Assembly (NCBI GenBank): GCA_014084085.1 | Contig: NPFB01000171.1 | Coordinates: 130,527-154,478 of the forward strand | Origin: Hondaea fermentalgiana | Taxonomy: Eukaryota > Sar > Bigyra > Thraustochytrida > Thraustochytriidae | DNA: 23,952 nucleotides | Reading direction: 5' to 3' | Shown: one piece after another, positions 7,724-16,241 of the stretch | Numbering within the stretch: the first letter of the stretch is position 1 | Layout of the letters: each line of letters begins with the position of its first letter | Program-made: the position numbers and the translations under genes | The notes under the pieces: generated by a model | The model's input: the letters and a program-made list of their open reading frames with translations, nothing else | The model's database searches: none | What the model was told of the DNA's origin: nothing

Positions 7724-8803
7724 ATGTGGAAATCAACCATGCAAAGGCTGTTCAACAACGGCGGAGAGGCCGCCGTTGCAGCAGAGTCCAAGGCACTCGA
7801 GGCGGCGCGAAGCGAAGCGAAGGAGCTCGTAGCAAAGGCCATGGCGCAGCTGCAAGAAGCACGAGATGCCCTCGCAGACCGGGACCGCGAGGCCAAAACC
7901 GCAAAAGAGGCCCTCGACGCACTTCGTGCAAAACACGAAACTCTCGAGCGCAAGCACGAGGAGAGCGTCGAGCAGCAGCGGGAAGCCGCCAAGGCACGAA
8001 GGCAACAAGAGTACCACCCAATCTACGGTAAGCTCTTGCACGACTTTGGCTACAAAAAGGTGTTTGCCTCGGAGCCCAAAAAGCTCACCAATAAATCTGT
8101 GGTTCCCGTCTGGGAGAAACAGCGCATCTTTCGCCCTGAACGAGCGCGTCAGATTGCCAAGGCCAAGAAGGATGATAACAGATTTGGTTTCCCGGGTGTC
8201 ATTACCATGTTTGATCTCGATGCTCCTGATAAGCGCGGCATTGTCGATGGACAGCATCGTATCGGTGGCCTTGAGCTCATGCTCCGCGAAGGGACCTGGA
8301 GCGATGACAACCTTGTACTCACCGAGGTGTACCCCGTGGGTGACGATGACCAGCCTGTCGGTGATCTCTTTATGGAGATTAACCAGAGCCAGCCCGTCGC
8401 AGAGATGGATCTCCCCGGTGTCGCAGATGAAGGCGTACGCGATGCCATCACCCGCGCTGCCGACAAGCTTGCGGAGGACTTCGCTGCTATGTTCAAGCCT
8501 TCGTTGCGTTGCCGTCCACCACATCTGAATATTGACAACTTTCGCCAAGAGTTGTGGGAGAGCGAAAAGGCGCGCAAGGTCGTCACCGATGCTCTGGACA
8601 CTAAGAAGAATGACCCTGAAGCTGCTCAGGAGGCACTCCTTGCATGGTTGCTTGATCAAAATGCCAAACTTCAAGCGCGATCGGATGCAGAATGGTCTGA
8701 ATCGTCGCTTGTTCGCGTCAAGAATCAAAAGACGCTTGTCACTGCGCTCGACAAGGCTCGCAAGAACGAGTTCTTCCTTGGTCTTGATCTTTCGTGGCAG
8801 TAA
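7724..8803 (+). CDS. Coiled-coil and DGQHR-motif protein (DndB/ParB-like fold suspected)
   Basis: 359 residues, single exon; ATG has A at -3. Residues about 15-97 form a charged, Ala-rich coiled coil. The rest resembles the DGQHR family: FGFPGVITMFDLD (153-166), the signature GIVDGQHRIGGLELM (172-186), then VTEVYPV-type strand, LFMEINQSQPVAEMDLPG (215-232) and CRPPHLNIDNFRQELW (263-278). DGQHR-domain proteins include bacterial DndB, the regulator of DNA phosphorothioation, and phage or mobile-element proteins; the fold is related to ParB/sulfiredoxin. From memory, related proteins also occur in giant viruses and algae; I could not check this. The eukaryotic role is unknown to me. No catalytic activity should be assumed. 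Neighbouring genes give no functional hint. The gene has no introns, and its base composition looks like that of its neighbours. Confidence 0.7.
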   Translation: MWKSTMQRLFNNGGEAAVAAESKALEAARSEAKELVAKAMAQLQEARDALADRDREAKTAKEALDALRAKHETLERKHEESVEQQREAAKARRQQEYHPIYGKLLHDFGYKKVFASEPKKLTNKSVVPVWEKQRIFRPERARQIAKAKKDDNRFGFPGVITMFDLDAPDKRGIVDGQHRIGGLELMLREGTWSDDNLVLTEVYPVGDDDQPVGDLFMEINQSQPVAEMDLPGVADEGVRDAITRAADKLAEDFAAMFKPSLRCRPPHLNIDNFRQELWESEKARKVVTDALDTKKNDPEAAQEALLAWLLDQNAKLQARSDAEWSESSLVRVKNQKTLVTALDKARKNEFFLGLDLSWQ

Positions 8804-8924
8804 AGAAGTTAGCAATGTGTTCTGGCATGGCGTGCCCAGTTGGGTTGGAGCGAAAAGTTTTACTCTTGAGTCGTCCGCTCTTTCTTTCGTCTATCCTTTT
8901 GCTCAATTTTCTGCACAGAATGAA

Positions 8925-8927
<3 letters not shown>

Positions 8928-8960
<33 letters not shown>
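8928..8960. repeat. GA dinucleotide repeat (33 bases)
   Basis: Perfect alternating GA tract about 125 bases after the stop codon of the DGQHR gene, probably within its 3' untranslated region. Confidence 0.95.
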
Positions 8961-8961
<1 letters not shown>

Positions 8962-9362
8962 AAACTCGAGAAGAAATAGACGTCATGTATTCTGCGGGTA
9001 CACAACAGAACAGATCGCTCGCTCTTCTTACGTTTTGACTGAACAAGAATGTCGGGCAGTCAGCCCAAAACCAAACGAAAGTCCATTCCGAAGGCAAACC
9101 AAACTTACCATGTTTTTCTTTTTCGTGTGGAGTGAGTCCAAAGCTCCTCCTGTGGGCTCGAAATGATGGTCACCTTGCTTTCATCTTTCTTCAACTTTCC
9201 CACTACCAGCAACTTGCTGGCAGTCTTTCTCCCTCCCCCTTCATCCTTATTCTCTCTCTCCCCCTCGCGCACATACGTACACAACGACGATCGTCTCGGT
9301 GCTGCAGCGGATGCTGGCACACTGCTATACTACATCAACTTGATGTGTGATTCGCGGTCTCG

Positions 9363-9388
9363 TCTCTCTCTCTCTCTCTCTCTCTCTC
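9363..9388. repeat. (TC)13 dinucleotide repeat
   Basis: Perfect TC tract, followed by degenerate gtctctcgcgtctctcg. It lies about 230 bases before the ATG at 9621, in the presumed promoter. Confidence 0.95.
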
Positions 9389-9620
9389 GTGTCTCTCGCG
9401 TCTCTCGACCTTGCAATAAAATAGCAGAAAGTCATCGAAGCGGCAAACCCGCTCGCGCGCGCCAAGGAGAAGAGGCCCGAAGCCAGACGCGGTGAGAGGG
9501 CCGTCGCCGGCGCCCCGCAAGCGCGCCGCCCCTCGCCATCCGCGCACGCGCTGCCGTGCAGCGCCGAGAAAAGCGCGCGTGGAGCAGGAGGAGTGCAAGA
9601 AAGTAGTGGTGGCCGCCATC

Positions 9621-10071
9621 ATGCTCAGACACGCCGCCACGAGCGCCGCGCGCGCGGTGCTGCCGGCCGCAGGCGCTGCCGGTCGCGGCGTCTGCTTCGG
9701 AGGCAAGGTCGCGGTTCGCGCAGAGGCGCCGGCCAAGACCCTCTCCTCGCCGCTCTCGGCAACGTGGATGCGCGAAATGCCCGTCGTCCACGCCAACCCT
9801 CTGCAGCGGAGCAGCCTCTTGCAGCAGGAGATCGAGACGCTGCAGATGCTTAACCGCAACGCTCGCAAACCGAAAAAGGTACGTTATCTATCGACGCAAG
9901 CGCGTCAGTGCGTTCGTCCTGACACCACAGAAATCTTCATGCCGTCGTTTGCTCGTGTACTCACGCTTTGTTCTTTGCGCTCGTGTTCATTTTCCACAGG
10001 CCAACCACGGCAAGCGGCCATGCAGCCACGTTCGGCGGCGCGAGAAGCGCAGGAAGGTCAAGACCAACTAA
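9621..10071 (+). CDS. Small basic protein with mitochondrial-type presequence (two exons)
   Basis: Exons 9621-9878 and 10000-10071 encode 109 residues. The N-terminus (MLRHAATSAARAVLPAAGAA) is Arg/Ala-rich, lacks acidic residues and could form an amphipathic helix, as mitochondrial targeting peptides do. After splicing the C-terminus reads RKPKK-ANHGKRPCSHVRRREKRRK, a dense basic tail suggesting RNA binding. A mitochondrial ribosomal protein is a reasonable guess, but I do not recognise the family. The intron call rests on the GTACGT donor at 9879, the pyrimidine-rich acceptor ttttccacAG at 9999, and the phase-0 join. The unspliced frame runs on to 10076 without a stop but gives an unremarkable, Cys/Leu/Ser-rich sequence. 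An in-frame alternative acceptor at 9930 would insert 23 residues. Confidence 0.7.
9879..9999 (+). other. Intron of the small basic protein gene
   Basis: 121 bases, phase 0. Donor GTACGT after aaaaag; CTGAC at 9919-9923; strong pyrimidine tract before the acceptor cacAG. The alternative acceptor ccacAG at 9930 also keeps the frame. Confidence 0.75.
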
Positions 10072-10252
10072 AGTAGAATCGTAATATTCTTTTTTCCTAG
10101 ATCGTATTTTGTCGCTTCCTCGAGAGAACCAGAAAAGGACAACGAATGACATGGACCAAGCTTTGTAAATGAATGCTGTCGCTGCTGCTACGACTAGGCT
10201 ACTGTCACGACTGCTACTCCTGCCATGCACACAAGACCTCGCAGCAATTGGG

Positions 10253-11449
10253 TCAGCATTCTTGAACCAGGGCCGTAAAGTACTGAACTAAGACTTTGGC
10301 TGACCACGACTCTAGCGTCGATGTAGGCCAATCCATGCTATGACCACCTGCCGCTGTCCGCACGGAAATGAGATTGCGATTGGTCTCGAAGCTATCCATG
10401 TGAATGCTTGAACCAGGGCAAATGGGGTCATTGCGCGCTGAAATAAAGAGCGTCGGTCGCGCGATGCGGTGCAGTACGAGACCACTGCTTGCGTATCGAT
10501 AGTAGTCTGAGGCGGTATCGAAACCAAACGAGGGTGCCGTCATGACGTGGTCGAAGTGCTGCATTGTGCGCGTCTCCTCCATTTGCACAAAGTCAAAGAG
10601 GTCCGGTGCGCGCTCCAGAACCTCGCGATGGTGCGTCGCCATCTTTTTCACAAATGAGACCAAGATAGGATTCATGAGGCGGCCCCCAACCGTCGTATTC
10701 AAGGAGTGCGCAATGCTCAGGCAGTCGACCGGGCACGCAAGGCAGGCTGCGCCATCCAAGAGACACGACTCACCTTCCTCGCCCACAAACTTGGCCAAGT
10801 AGTTGCTTCCTAGCGAGTACCCGGCAGCGAAGAAGCACTTGGCCGACCCGTTCGTCTCGCGCACATGCTTGACTACGCGGCGCAAATCCTCCGTAAAGCC
10901 AGCACTGTAAAGGAAAGGTGTCTCGAGCGCGTTGCCTCCCCGTCCACGCGGATTATAGCATGCAACGCGAAATCCGGCCGCGGTCAAATGCTTTGCGGCG
11001 CGTCGGATAAATGCGCTTTCGCTACTGCCGGTAAGTCCGGGGACCAAAAGTATAATCGGCGCCGTCGCAGGTCGGTCGCCGTCGAGCCAGTCGAGGGAAA
11101 CGACACCTGACGGGACAACGTCCGGACAGCATGTGGATTCGGGACGCTTTTTCATTTCTGCCAACTGCAGGGTCTCGCGCCGGAAACCTTTGGCCAGCTC
11201 AGGCTCGGTCGACATGAGTTCCGCAACGATGGTCTGCAGCACGCCCGTCGGGGCCCACCAAGGTGCCACGTACGTAGCGGCGACATGGCGAATACTTTGC
11301 ACAAGTCGGCTCGACTTTTCACTCTCCGCGCTATAGCAAATCTCATTCTGCTTGGTCTTTTGCACGTAGACGAGGCGCGCTGCAAGCACAGCAGCCAAAA
11401 CGGCGGCCATTGTCTTGGTTGTCGTCGTCCGTACCCGCGAGGTCGCCAT
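10253..11449 (-). CDS. Alpha/beta hydrolase, YheT/ABHD1-3 type
   Basis: 398 residues. Family features: N-terminal hydrophobic segment (about 14-28, MAAVLAAVLAARLVYV) likely to be a membrane anchor; LDWLDGD; LLVPGLTGSSES with the oxyanion region (134-145); YNPRGRGGN (165-173); nucleophile elbow GYSLGSN (Ser212); SARNDPICP (Asp341); GGHSMDWP (His370). The triad and the NPRG(R)GG motif match the AB-hydrolase-4 group (bacterial YheT, ABHD1/2/3, plant EMB8, yeast Eeb1/Eht1). These are membrane-associated esterases or acyltransferases acting on lipids or short-chain esters; the substrate cannot be deduced. The start at 11449 is preferred over an in-frame ATG at 11524, because the extra 25 residues come from a TGCTC pentamer repeat. 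It diverges from UFD2. Confidence 0.9.
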   Translation of the reverse strand: MATSRVRTTTTKTMAAVLAAVLAARLVYVQKTKQNEICYSAESEKSSRLVQSIRHVAATYVAPWWAPTGVLQTIVAELMSTEPELAKGFRRETLQLAEMKKRPESTCCPDVVPSGVVSLDWLDGDRPATAPIILLVPGLTGSSESAFIRRAAKHLTAAGFRVACYNPRGRGGNALETPFLYSAGFTEDLRRVVKHVRETNGSAKCFFAAGYSLGSNYLAKFVGEEGESCLLDGAACLACPVDCLSIAHSLNTTVGGRLMNPILVSFVKKMATHHREVLERAPDLFDFVQMEETRTMQHFDHVMTAPSFGFDTASDYYRYASSGLVLHRIARPTLFISARNDPICPGSSIHMDSFETNRNLISVRTAAGGHSMDWPTSTLESWSAKVLVQYFTALVQEC

Positions 11450-11478
11450 GGCGTCTTGCCTTGACCAAGCAAGACTTT

Positions 11479-11510
11479 GCTCTGCTCTGTTCTGCTCTGC
11501 TCTGCTCTGC
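11479..11510. repeat. CTCTG/TGCTC pentanucleotide repeat
   Basis: About six copies of a 5-base unit (gctctgctctg...), one copy with a tt change. On the minus strand it would encode R-A-E-Q repeats if the hydrolase frame started at 11524. Confidence 0.85.
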
Positions 11511-11717
11511 TTTGTTCTTCGCAACTAGCTTGCCGGCAGGTAATATGAGCCTTGCGCCCTGTGGCTGCGTTTCCTTGCCACGAGCACTCGCCCGTCCTCG
11601 GGCGCGTCTTGCTCCGCTGCAGAATCGTAGAAACCTGGCTTGGCCTCGCGTCGAGTTCCCCGAGGCCGAGACCTGATTTCTACACCCAGCAGTAACAGGA
11701 GCCAGAAGCATCAAAAG

Positions 11718-11764
11718 CACCAGAAGCAGCACCAGAAGCAGCACCAGAAGCAGCACCAGAAGCA
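11718..11764. repeat. 12-base minisatellite (CAGAAGCAGCAC)
   Basis: About four tandem copies of cagaagcagcac, grading on both sides into degenerate AGC/AGA-rich sequence. An open frame over it would read QKHQKQHQK, but shows no other coding signal. Confidence 0.85.
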
Positions 11765-12512
11765 CAGGGAAAATTGCAGCAAAGGCAGCAAGAGTAGCAG
11801 GAGCAGCAGGTTAACAGCAGCAGGAGCAGCAAGAAGTTCTCTTTCGCAGCAAGAGTTGTAAATCCTCCACATCAAAAGCATGCTCATTCGCTCGTTGAGA
11901 ACCATTGTTGTTGTGCCTGGTCCATGTGCTCTTTGTGGACACCATTTTATTTTCCACGCGCAATGGGCCTACCGAAGGTCATGGTTCGCGAACCTGTGCT
12001 AACTTACATAGTGCCTCAAAACTTTTATGGACGGGCGATCATCACTTGATACTTTGCAATGTGAAGTCACTGCTCGGTTTCTGGGATTGACCAGCTCACT
12101 GTGTGGAATGCACTGCAACAAGATTCCTTTCATTTGGCCAGCAGCCATCCCGACCGGTCTCGGCTAGCAGCACTCGGCCATCTAGGCCTCGACGTAGCTG
12201 ACAGTGAGCATATCGCATGTAATAAGTCTCCTCTTTCTTGGAAAATAGATCATGATCTGTTCGCCACTCGGTCAAACAAACCCCAATTCGATCGTCGCGG
12301 AGACACGGAACGGAGCACTCGCAGGCAGCGTGGCCGTGGCGGCGGCGCGAGGCGGGAGGCAGCTACGGGAGCAGCGAGCGCGGCGCGCGGCTGTCGCCGG
12401 ACGCGGCTTCGCTCCACGAGACGAAAGGTCGTTCGTCTTTTTCGGGCGACAGACAACCGACCGGGAGGAAAAGATATAACGCCACGGCACCGTCGACGAG
12501 AGTTGCGACGCC

Positions 12513-12747
12513 ATGAACTTTCTGCGAGGCCTCGTCGTGCGCGACGAAAATGAAGACGACGCTGCAGCCGAGAACCAGGACGAGCAGCATCAGCAGCAGG
12601 CGCCAACGCTGACGCCGGAGGAGATGCGCGCCAGAAGACTTGCGAGGCTTCAGCAATCGCAAACGCAACAACAACAGCAGCAGCAGCAGCAGCAAGACCA
12701 AGGGGCGCAACAGGCACCCAAAGAACCACCGGCCGCTGTCTCTGCTC

Positions 12748-12794
<47 letters not shown>

Positions 12795-15700
12795 GAACAA
12801 CAACAACAACAAGAGCAGCCAAAAGGACAAGAGCCAGGTCTAGGAGATGCAGCGCAGCAAGAAAAGACACAAGAAAGCGAACAAGACAATGCAAAGGTCT
12901 CTCCACCAGCTCCCAAAGTAGCCAAGCAAGCAAGCGAAGAGAATGCGAGCGAGCCCAGCGACGTGAAGGAGAGCGCCTCGCAAGCCCAAGCCAAGAAAAA
13001 GAAACTCAGCAACCTCGATCCAGAAGATGAAAATCTTTCACGGGTCTTTGCAATCTGTTTAGGGAACAAGCGCGGCGCAGGGCAATCTCTAGTGCGGCTC
13101 ACCGAGATGGAGCACGAAGGCGCAGCGAAACTCAGCGGCGACAACATCGAAGAGGCCCTCTACCTCCGTCTTGCCATGCTTCCAATCGACCTCCCCGAAT
13201 TCGCAAGACGCGAAACCCCGCTCGAGTACCTCATCTCTTGCTTTGATCGTCTCGACAACATTCGGCGGAACCGCGGCGCCGACGAGTCGATTGTGGCGCT
13301 GCTCTCGGAGTGTCAAAACTTCATCGTGTCTTACGCTGTGACTGTTCTTTTGGAGCCCGACATGTTTCCCACGCCAGCTTCGGGCGCCTCACCCATGCAG
13401 GGTCTCATCGGGGCCCTCGAAGGCGGTGACGGATCGACCTCACGCCAAAGCGCCGCGCGCCATCTGCTTGAGCACCTTGCGCAGGAGACTGTCCGTCAGG
13501 ACTGTGTAGGGCAAATCCTCGATCCCATGCTTGACAAAACCGAAAAGGATATGCGCAAAGCTGTCGAATCCGCCGCGCCTTTTGCACTCGGACCCATTGC
13601 GGTGCTCAGCGCGCTTTGCGCGCAAAAACCCTTTGGCGCACATATTGCGCGCCGCATCGCGGGCGAGGAGACTCGTAATGGCGCGTCAGCATACTCTGAG
13701 ACGCGCTCCGTGCGCCCAGCCAACCAAGATATGCCTCAAGGCATCGACCCAAACCACCCCATGTACCAGATGATGATGCAAATGATGCGCAACAGGAATG
13801 AGCAAATCAAAAATGGACGACGCATCGAGCTCGAGGCGTTTTGGGCCACCTTCTTGCGCCCGTCCCCCACATCGCCACTCGTAGTTCGCGAGTTCTTTGC
13901 CAACCCGCTCACGCGCGTTCCTGCCGACATCAAGGGCATTCAGAATACGCTTTCACAGCAAGTCGCTGCACTGGTGAGCCAGGTAGGACGCTCCATGCTC
14001 AACGTATGCCGCGCGGGTCAGGACCCGCGGAACCAAATGATGAACTGGGTGGCCCGGGCTCTGGAGCTCAACAAAGCACGAGCGCAAATGCAGCCGAATC
14101 GCAACGAGGTGTCCTCCGACGGCTTTTGCGTCAATCTTGCGTCAGTAATGCTGCAGCTGTGCAGGCCCTTTATTAAGCCAGGCTCTGACAAATTGAAACT
14201 CATTGACGGGACCTTTCGCTCGCGCGCCTTTCCCCATGACCTCACAAAACTGTGCGGAGCTGGAGCCAATGATGATGTTGAAATGACAGACGCCGAGGCA
14301 GAAGCCGAGTACAACTTTGTCACGCGGTGTTTTTTCTACGCGCTCCGTGCCGTCCATTTGGGCCCCATTGCATGCACCCGCCGCATCGACAATTACGAGC
14401 GTCACCTCTCTCATATGCAGCGATCCATGGGCGCTGCTGCCCTCGGCCCCATGGCGCCGCCTAGCCAGGAGCGCGAACAATTTGCGTCTCTTTTGCAACA
14501 GCTGTACGCGACACAGACTTTGGCGTTTGAGCCGTCGCTCGTCAGTGATGCCATTCTCCTGCATGCGCTCTACGTGCGCTGGCTCCTGAGCAAGGCACAG
14601 GGAACAGACATGAGCTCCCTCGACGAGCTGGAGCTCCCGCTCAAGAGCGACCCCGCACCCGCGCAGGAGCTTCAGTCCACGCCCGAGCACATTCTTGACG
14701 ATGCCACGCATCTGATCAAGTCTCTGGCCTACCATGCCCCCGAGCGACTCGATGGTGCCGACCCGGAAGCGCTCCAAACGCTCGTCGCAGCCTTTGTGGC
14801 CTTTATGGCAAGTCCCAAACTTGTGCACAGTCCGCACCTCCGCGCAGGCTTCGCCGAGACGCTCTTTGCCGCGTTTTTGCCGGACAGCGACAAGGGCCAG
14901 GAGCGTCGCTCTGGTGGCGATCGTGGACCGCAAGCCCTCCGAGGCGCCATGCTTGCGGGATCCCCTCTTGTTTGCAAGCACCTAGCCCCAGGCCTGCTTG
15001 AGCTGTACGGTGATGTCGAAGCGTGTGGGCACTACGAGGTTATTGGCTACCGTCACCACATTGCGCTTCTGCTCAAGTACATTTGGAAGCAAGACGCACA
15101 CAAGGATGCCTTTCACGCCTTTGCCACGTCAACGCCGCAGCGTTTCGTCAAATTTGCCAATGGGATCATTAACCAGACAAACGATGGTGTTGCGGACTCC
15201 TTGCAGCGGTTGCGCGAGATTCGCCAGACACAGCTCGACCGTCGCGAGCCCGCATGGAACCAAATGTCCGAGGAGGACCGGCGGCAGCGCGAGCAAGGCC
15301 TTGAAGATAACGAGCGGTTCGTGACGAGCGCTCTCCTTCTCGCTGGGGAAGTGATTGGAATGCTCCGCTACCTCTCGCTGGACCAAGTCTTTGCGCGAGC
15401 CTTTGTGGGCAGCGGGCTCGGAAACCGGCTCGCGGGAATGCTTAGCAGCATTCTCGTTAGTCTCTCGGGCTCGCGGGGCGTCAACTTCAAAATCGACGAC
15501 CCAGCAAAATATAACTTTCACCCAAAGGACCTTTTGTCGAGCGTTTATCAGACCATTGCACGCTTTTACCTGGGAGGCGGCGACTCGTTCACAACGGCAA
15601 TGGCAACGTGCGCATATTATGATTATGATGCCTTCGAGAAAGCCTCTCGCACTGTGCAGAAGTTTGGATCGCTTCCGCAGGACGTGCTCGATTCCTTTGA

Positions 15701-16007
15701 CGCCATGAACAAGTCTGCGCAAGCAGAAGCCAAGCGGATTGCGGATGCAGAGGCAGACCTGGGCGAGGCGCCCGAAGAGTTTCTTGATCCGATCATGCAG
15801 GAAGTCATGGAAGATCCAGTCCTTCTTCCCACATCGAATGCAATTGTGGACCGCTCTGTCATCGAGCAACATCTTCTCAACGATCCGAAAGATCCATTTA
15901 ACCGAATGCCGCTCTCGCAGGATATGCTGGAGCCACAGCCAGAGCTCAAGGCCAGGATCGAGGCGTGGAGGCGCGGCAATGCCAATGGACCCAAGGGCGA
16001 TGCCTAA
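12513..16007 (+). CDS. UFD2: Ubiquitin conjugation factor E4, UFD2/UBE4 type (U-box)
   Basis: 1164 residues, single exon. The C-terminus is a U-box (about 1089-1157): [47 protein letters not shown], matching UFD2/UBE4. The long middle (about 250-1050) is the helical Ufd2 core, with typical motifs such as [14 protein letters not shown] and [23 protein letters not shown]. Ufd2 extends ubiquitin chains with an E2 and works with Cdc48/p97 to send substrates to the proteasome. The N-terminal 240 residues are disordered: an acidic start, two Gln runs (about 52-61 and 81-101), then Lys/Glu/Ser-rich sequence. Yeast Ufd2 is 961 residues, so the extra length lies mainly here. The ATG (gacgccATG) has G at -3. 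Minus-strand frames over it are shadows. Confidence 0.95.
12667..12695 (+). repeat. CAA/CAG run encoding the first poly-Q of UFD2
   Basis: Mixed caa/cag codons within the UFD2 N-terminus, giving ten consecutive Gln. Confidence 0.9.
12751..12817 (+). repeat. (AGC)14 and CAA run encoding the second poly-Q of UFD2
   Basis: Fourteen perfect AGC units (12751-12792), then caagaa and a CAA run. It encodes 14 Gln, Glu, five Gln, Glu. The pure triplet run is expected to vary in length between strains. Confidence 0.95.
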
Positions 16008-16221
16008 AAGCGGGAAACTTCGGAACGCGCGTTTTGGGCTGACCAGAAGCCAAGGGTCGCTTTTGGAGAGGAGACTCACAGCTCGGAATCGATCAAGATC
16101 AAGTTATTATCGTATCGACACCTGAGATGCTATTTGACAGACAAACAAGGAGAAGGATTTGTTTTTTCTTTGTCACTTTCATTTGAAGGAGTCAACTTTA
16201 CAAATGTAAAAACTTTTTTTT

Positions 16222-16238
16222 GGGGGGTGGGGGGGGAG
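16222..16238. repeat. G-rich tract between convergent UFD2 and EF-hand genes
   Basis: GGGGGGTGGGGGGGGAGG after a T8 run, 215 bases after the UFD2 stop and 3 bases from the stop codon of the EF-hand gene on the other strand. The intervening 16008-16241 holds no gene. Confidence 0.85.
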
Positions 16239-16241
16239 GTG

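Larger units (their letters stand above)
8804..9620. other. Intergenic region with two GA/CT tracts
   Basis: 817 bases without a supportable gene. It holds the 3' flank of the DGQHR gene with a GA tract, an AT-richer middle, a CT tract at 9363-9388, and a GC-rich leader before the ATG at 9621. Confidence 0.5.
11450..12512. other. Divergent region between hydrolase and UFD2 genes
   Basis: 1063 bases without a supportable gene. It contains a TGCTC pentamer array (11479-11510), a 12-base minisatellite (about 11718-11764) and AGC-rich sequence out to 11840. From 12300 it becomes GC-rich. GATATAAC at about 12472 lies just before the UFD2 ATG and may be a weak core-promoter element. Confidence 0.5.

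Noticed and set aside
7733..8815. Minus-strand open frame of 360 codons opposite the DGQHR gene
   Set aside because: Almost the same extent as the sense gene, but without motifs; the sense frame carries the DGQHR signature.
11640..11861. Plus-strand open frame with QKHQKQHQK repeats
   Set aside because: Product of the 12-base minisatellite; no coding signal outside it.
14142..16079. Minus-strand open frames of 279 and 316 codons opposite UFD2
   Set aside because: Antisense shadows of the UFD2 core and U-box; no domain seen.
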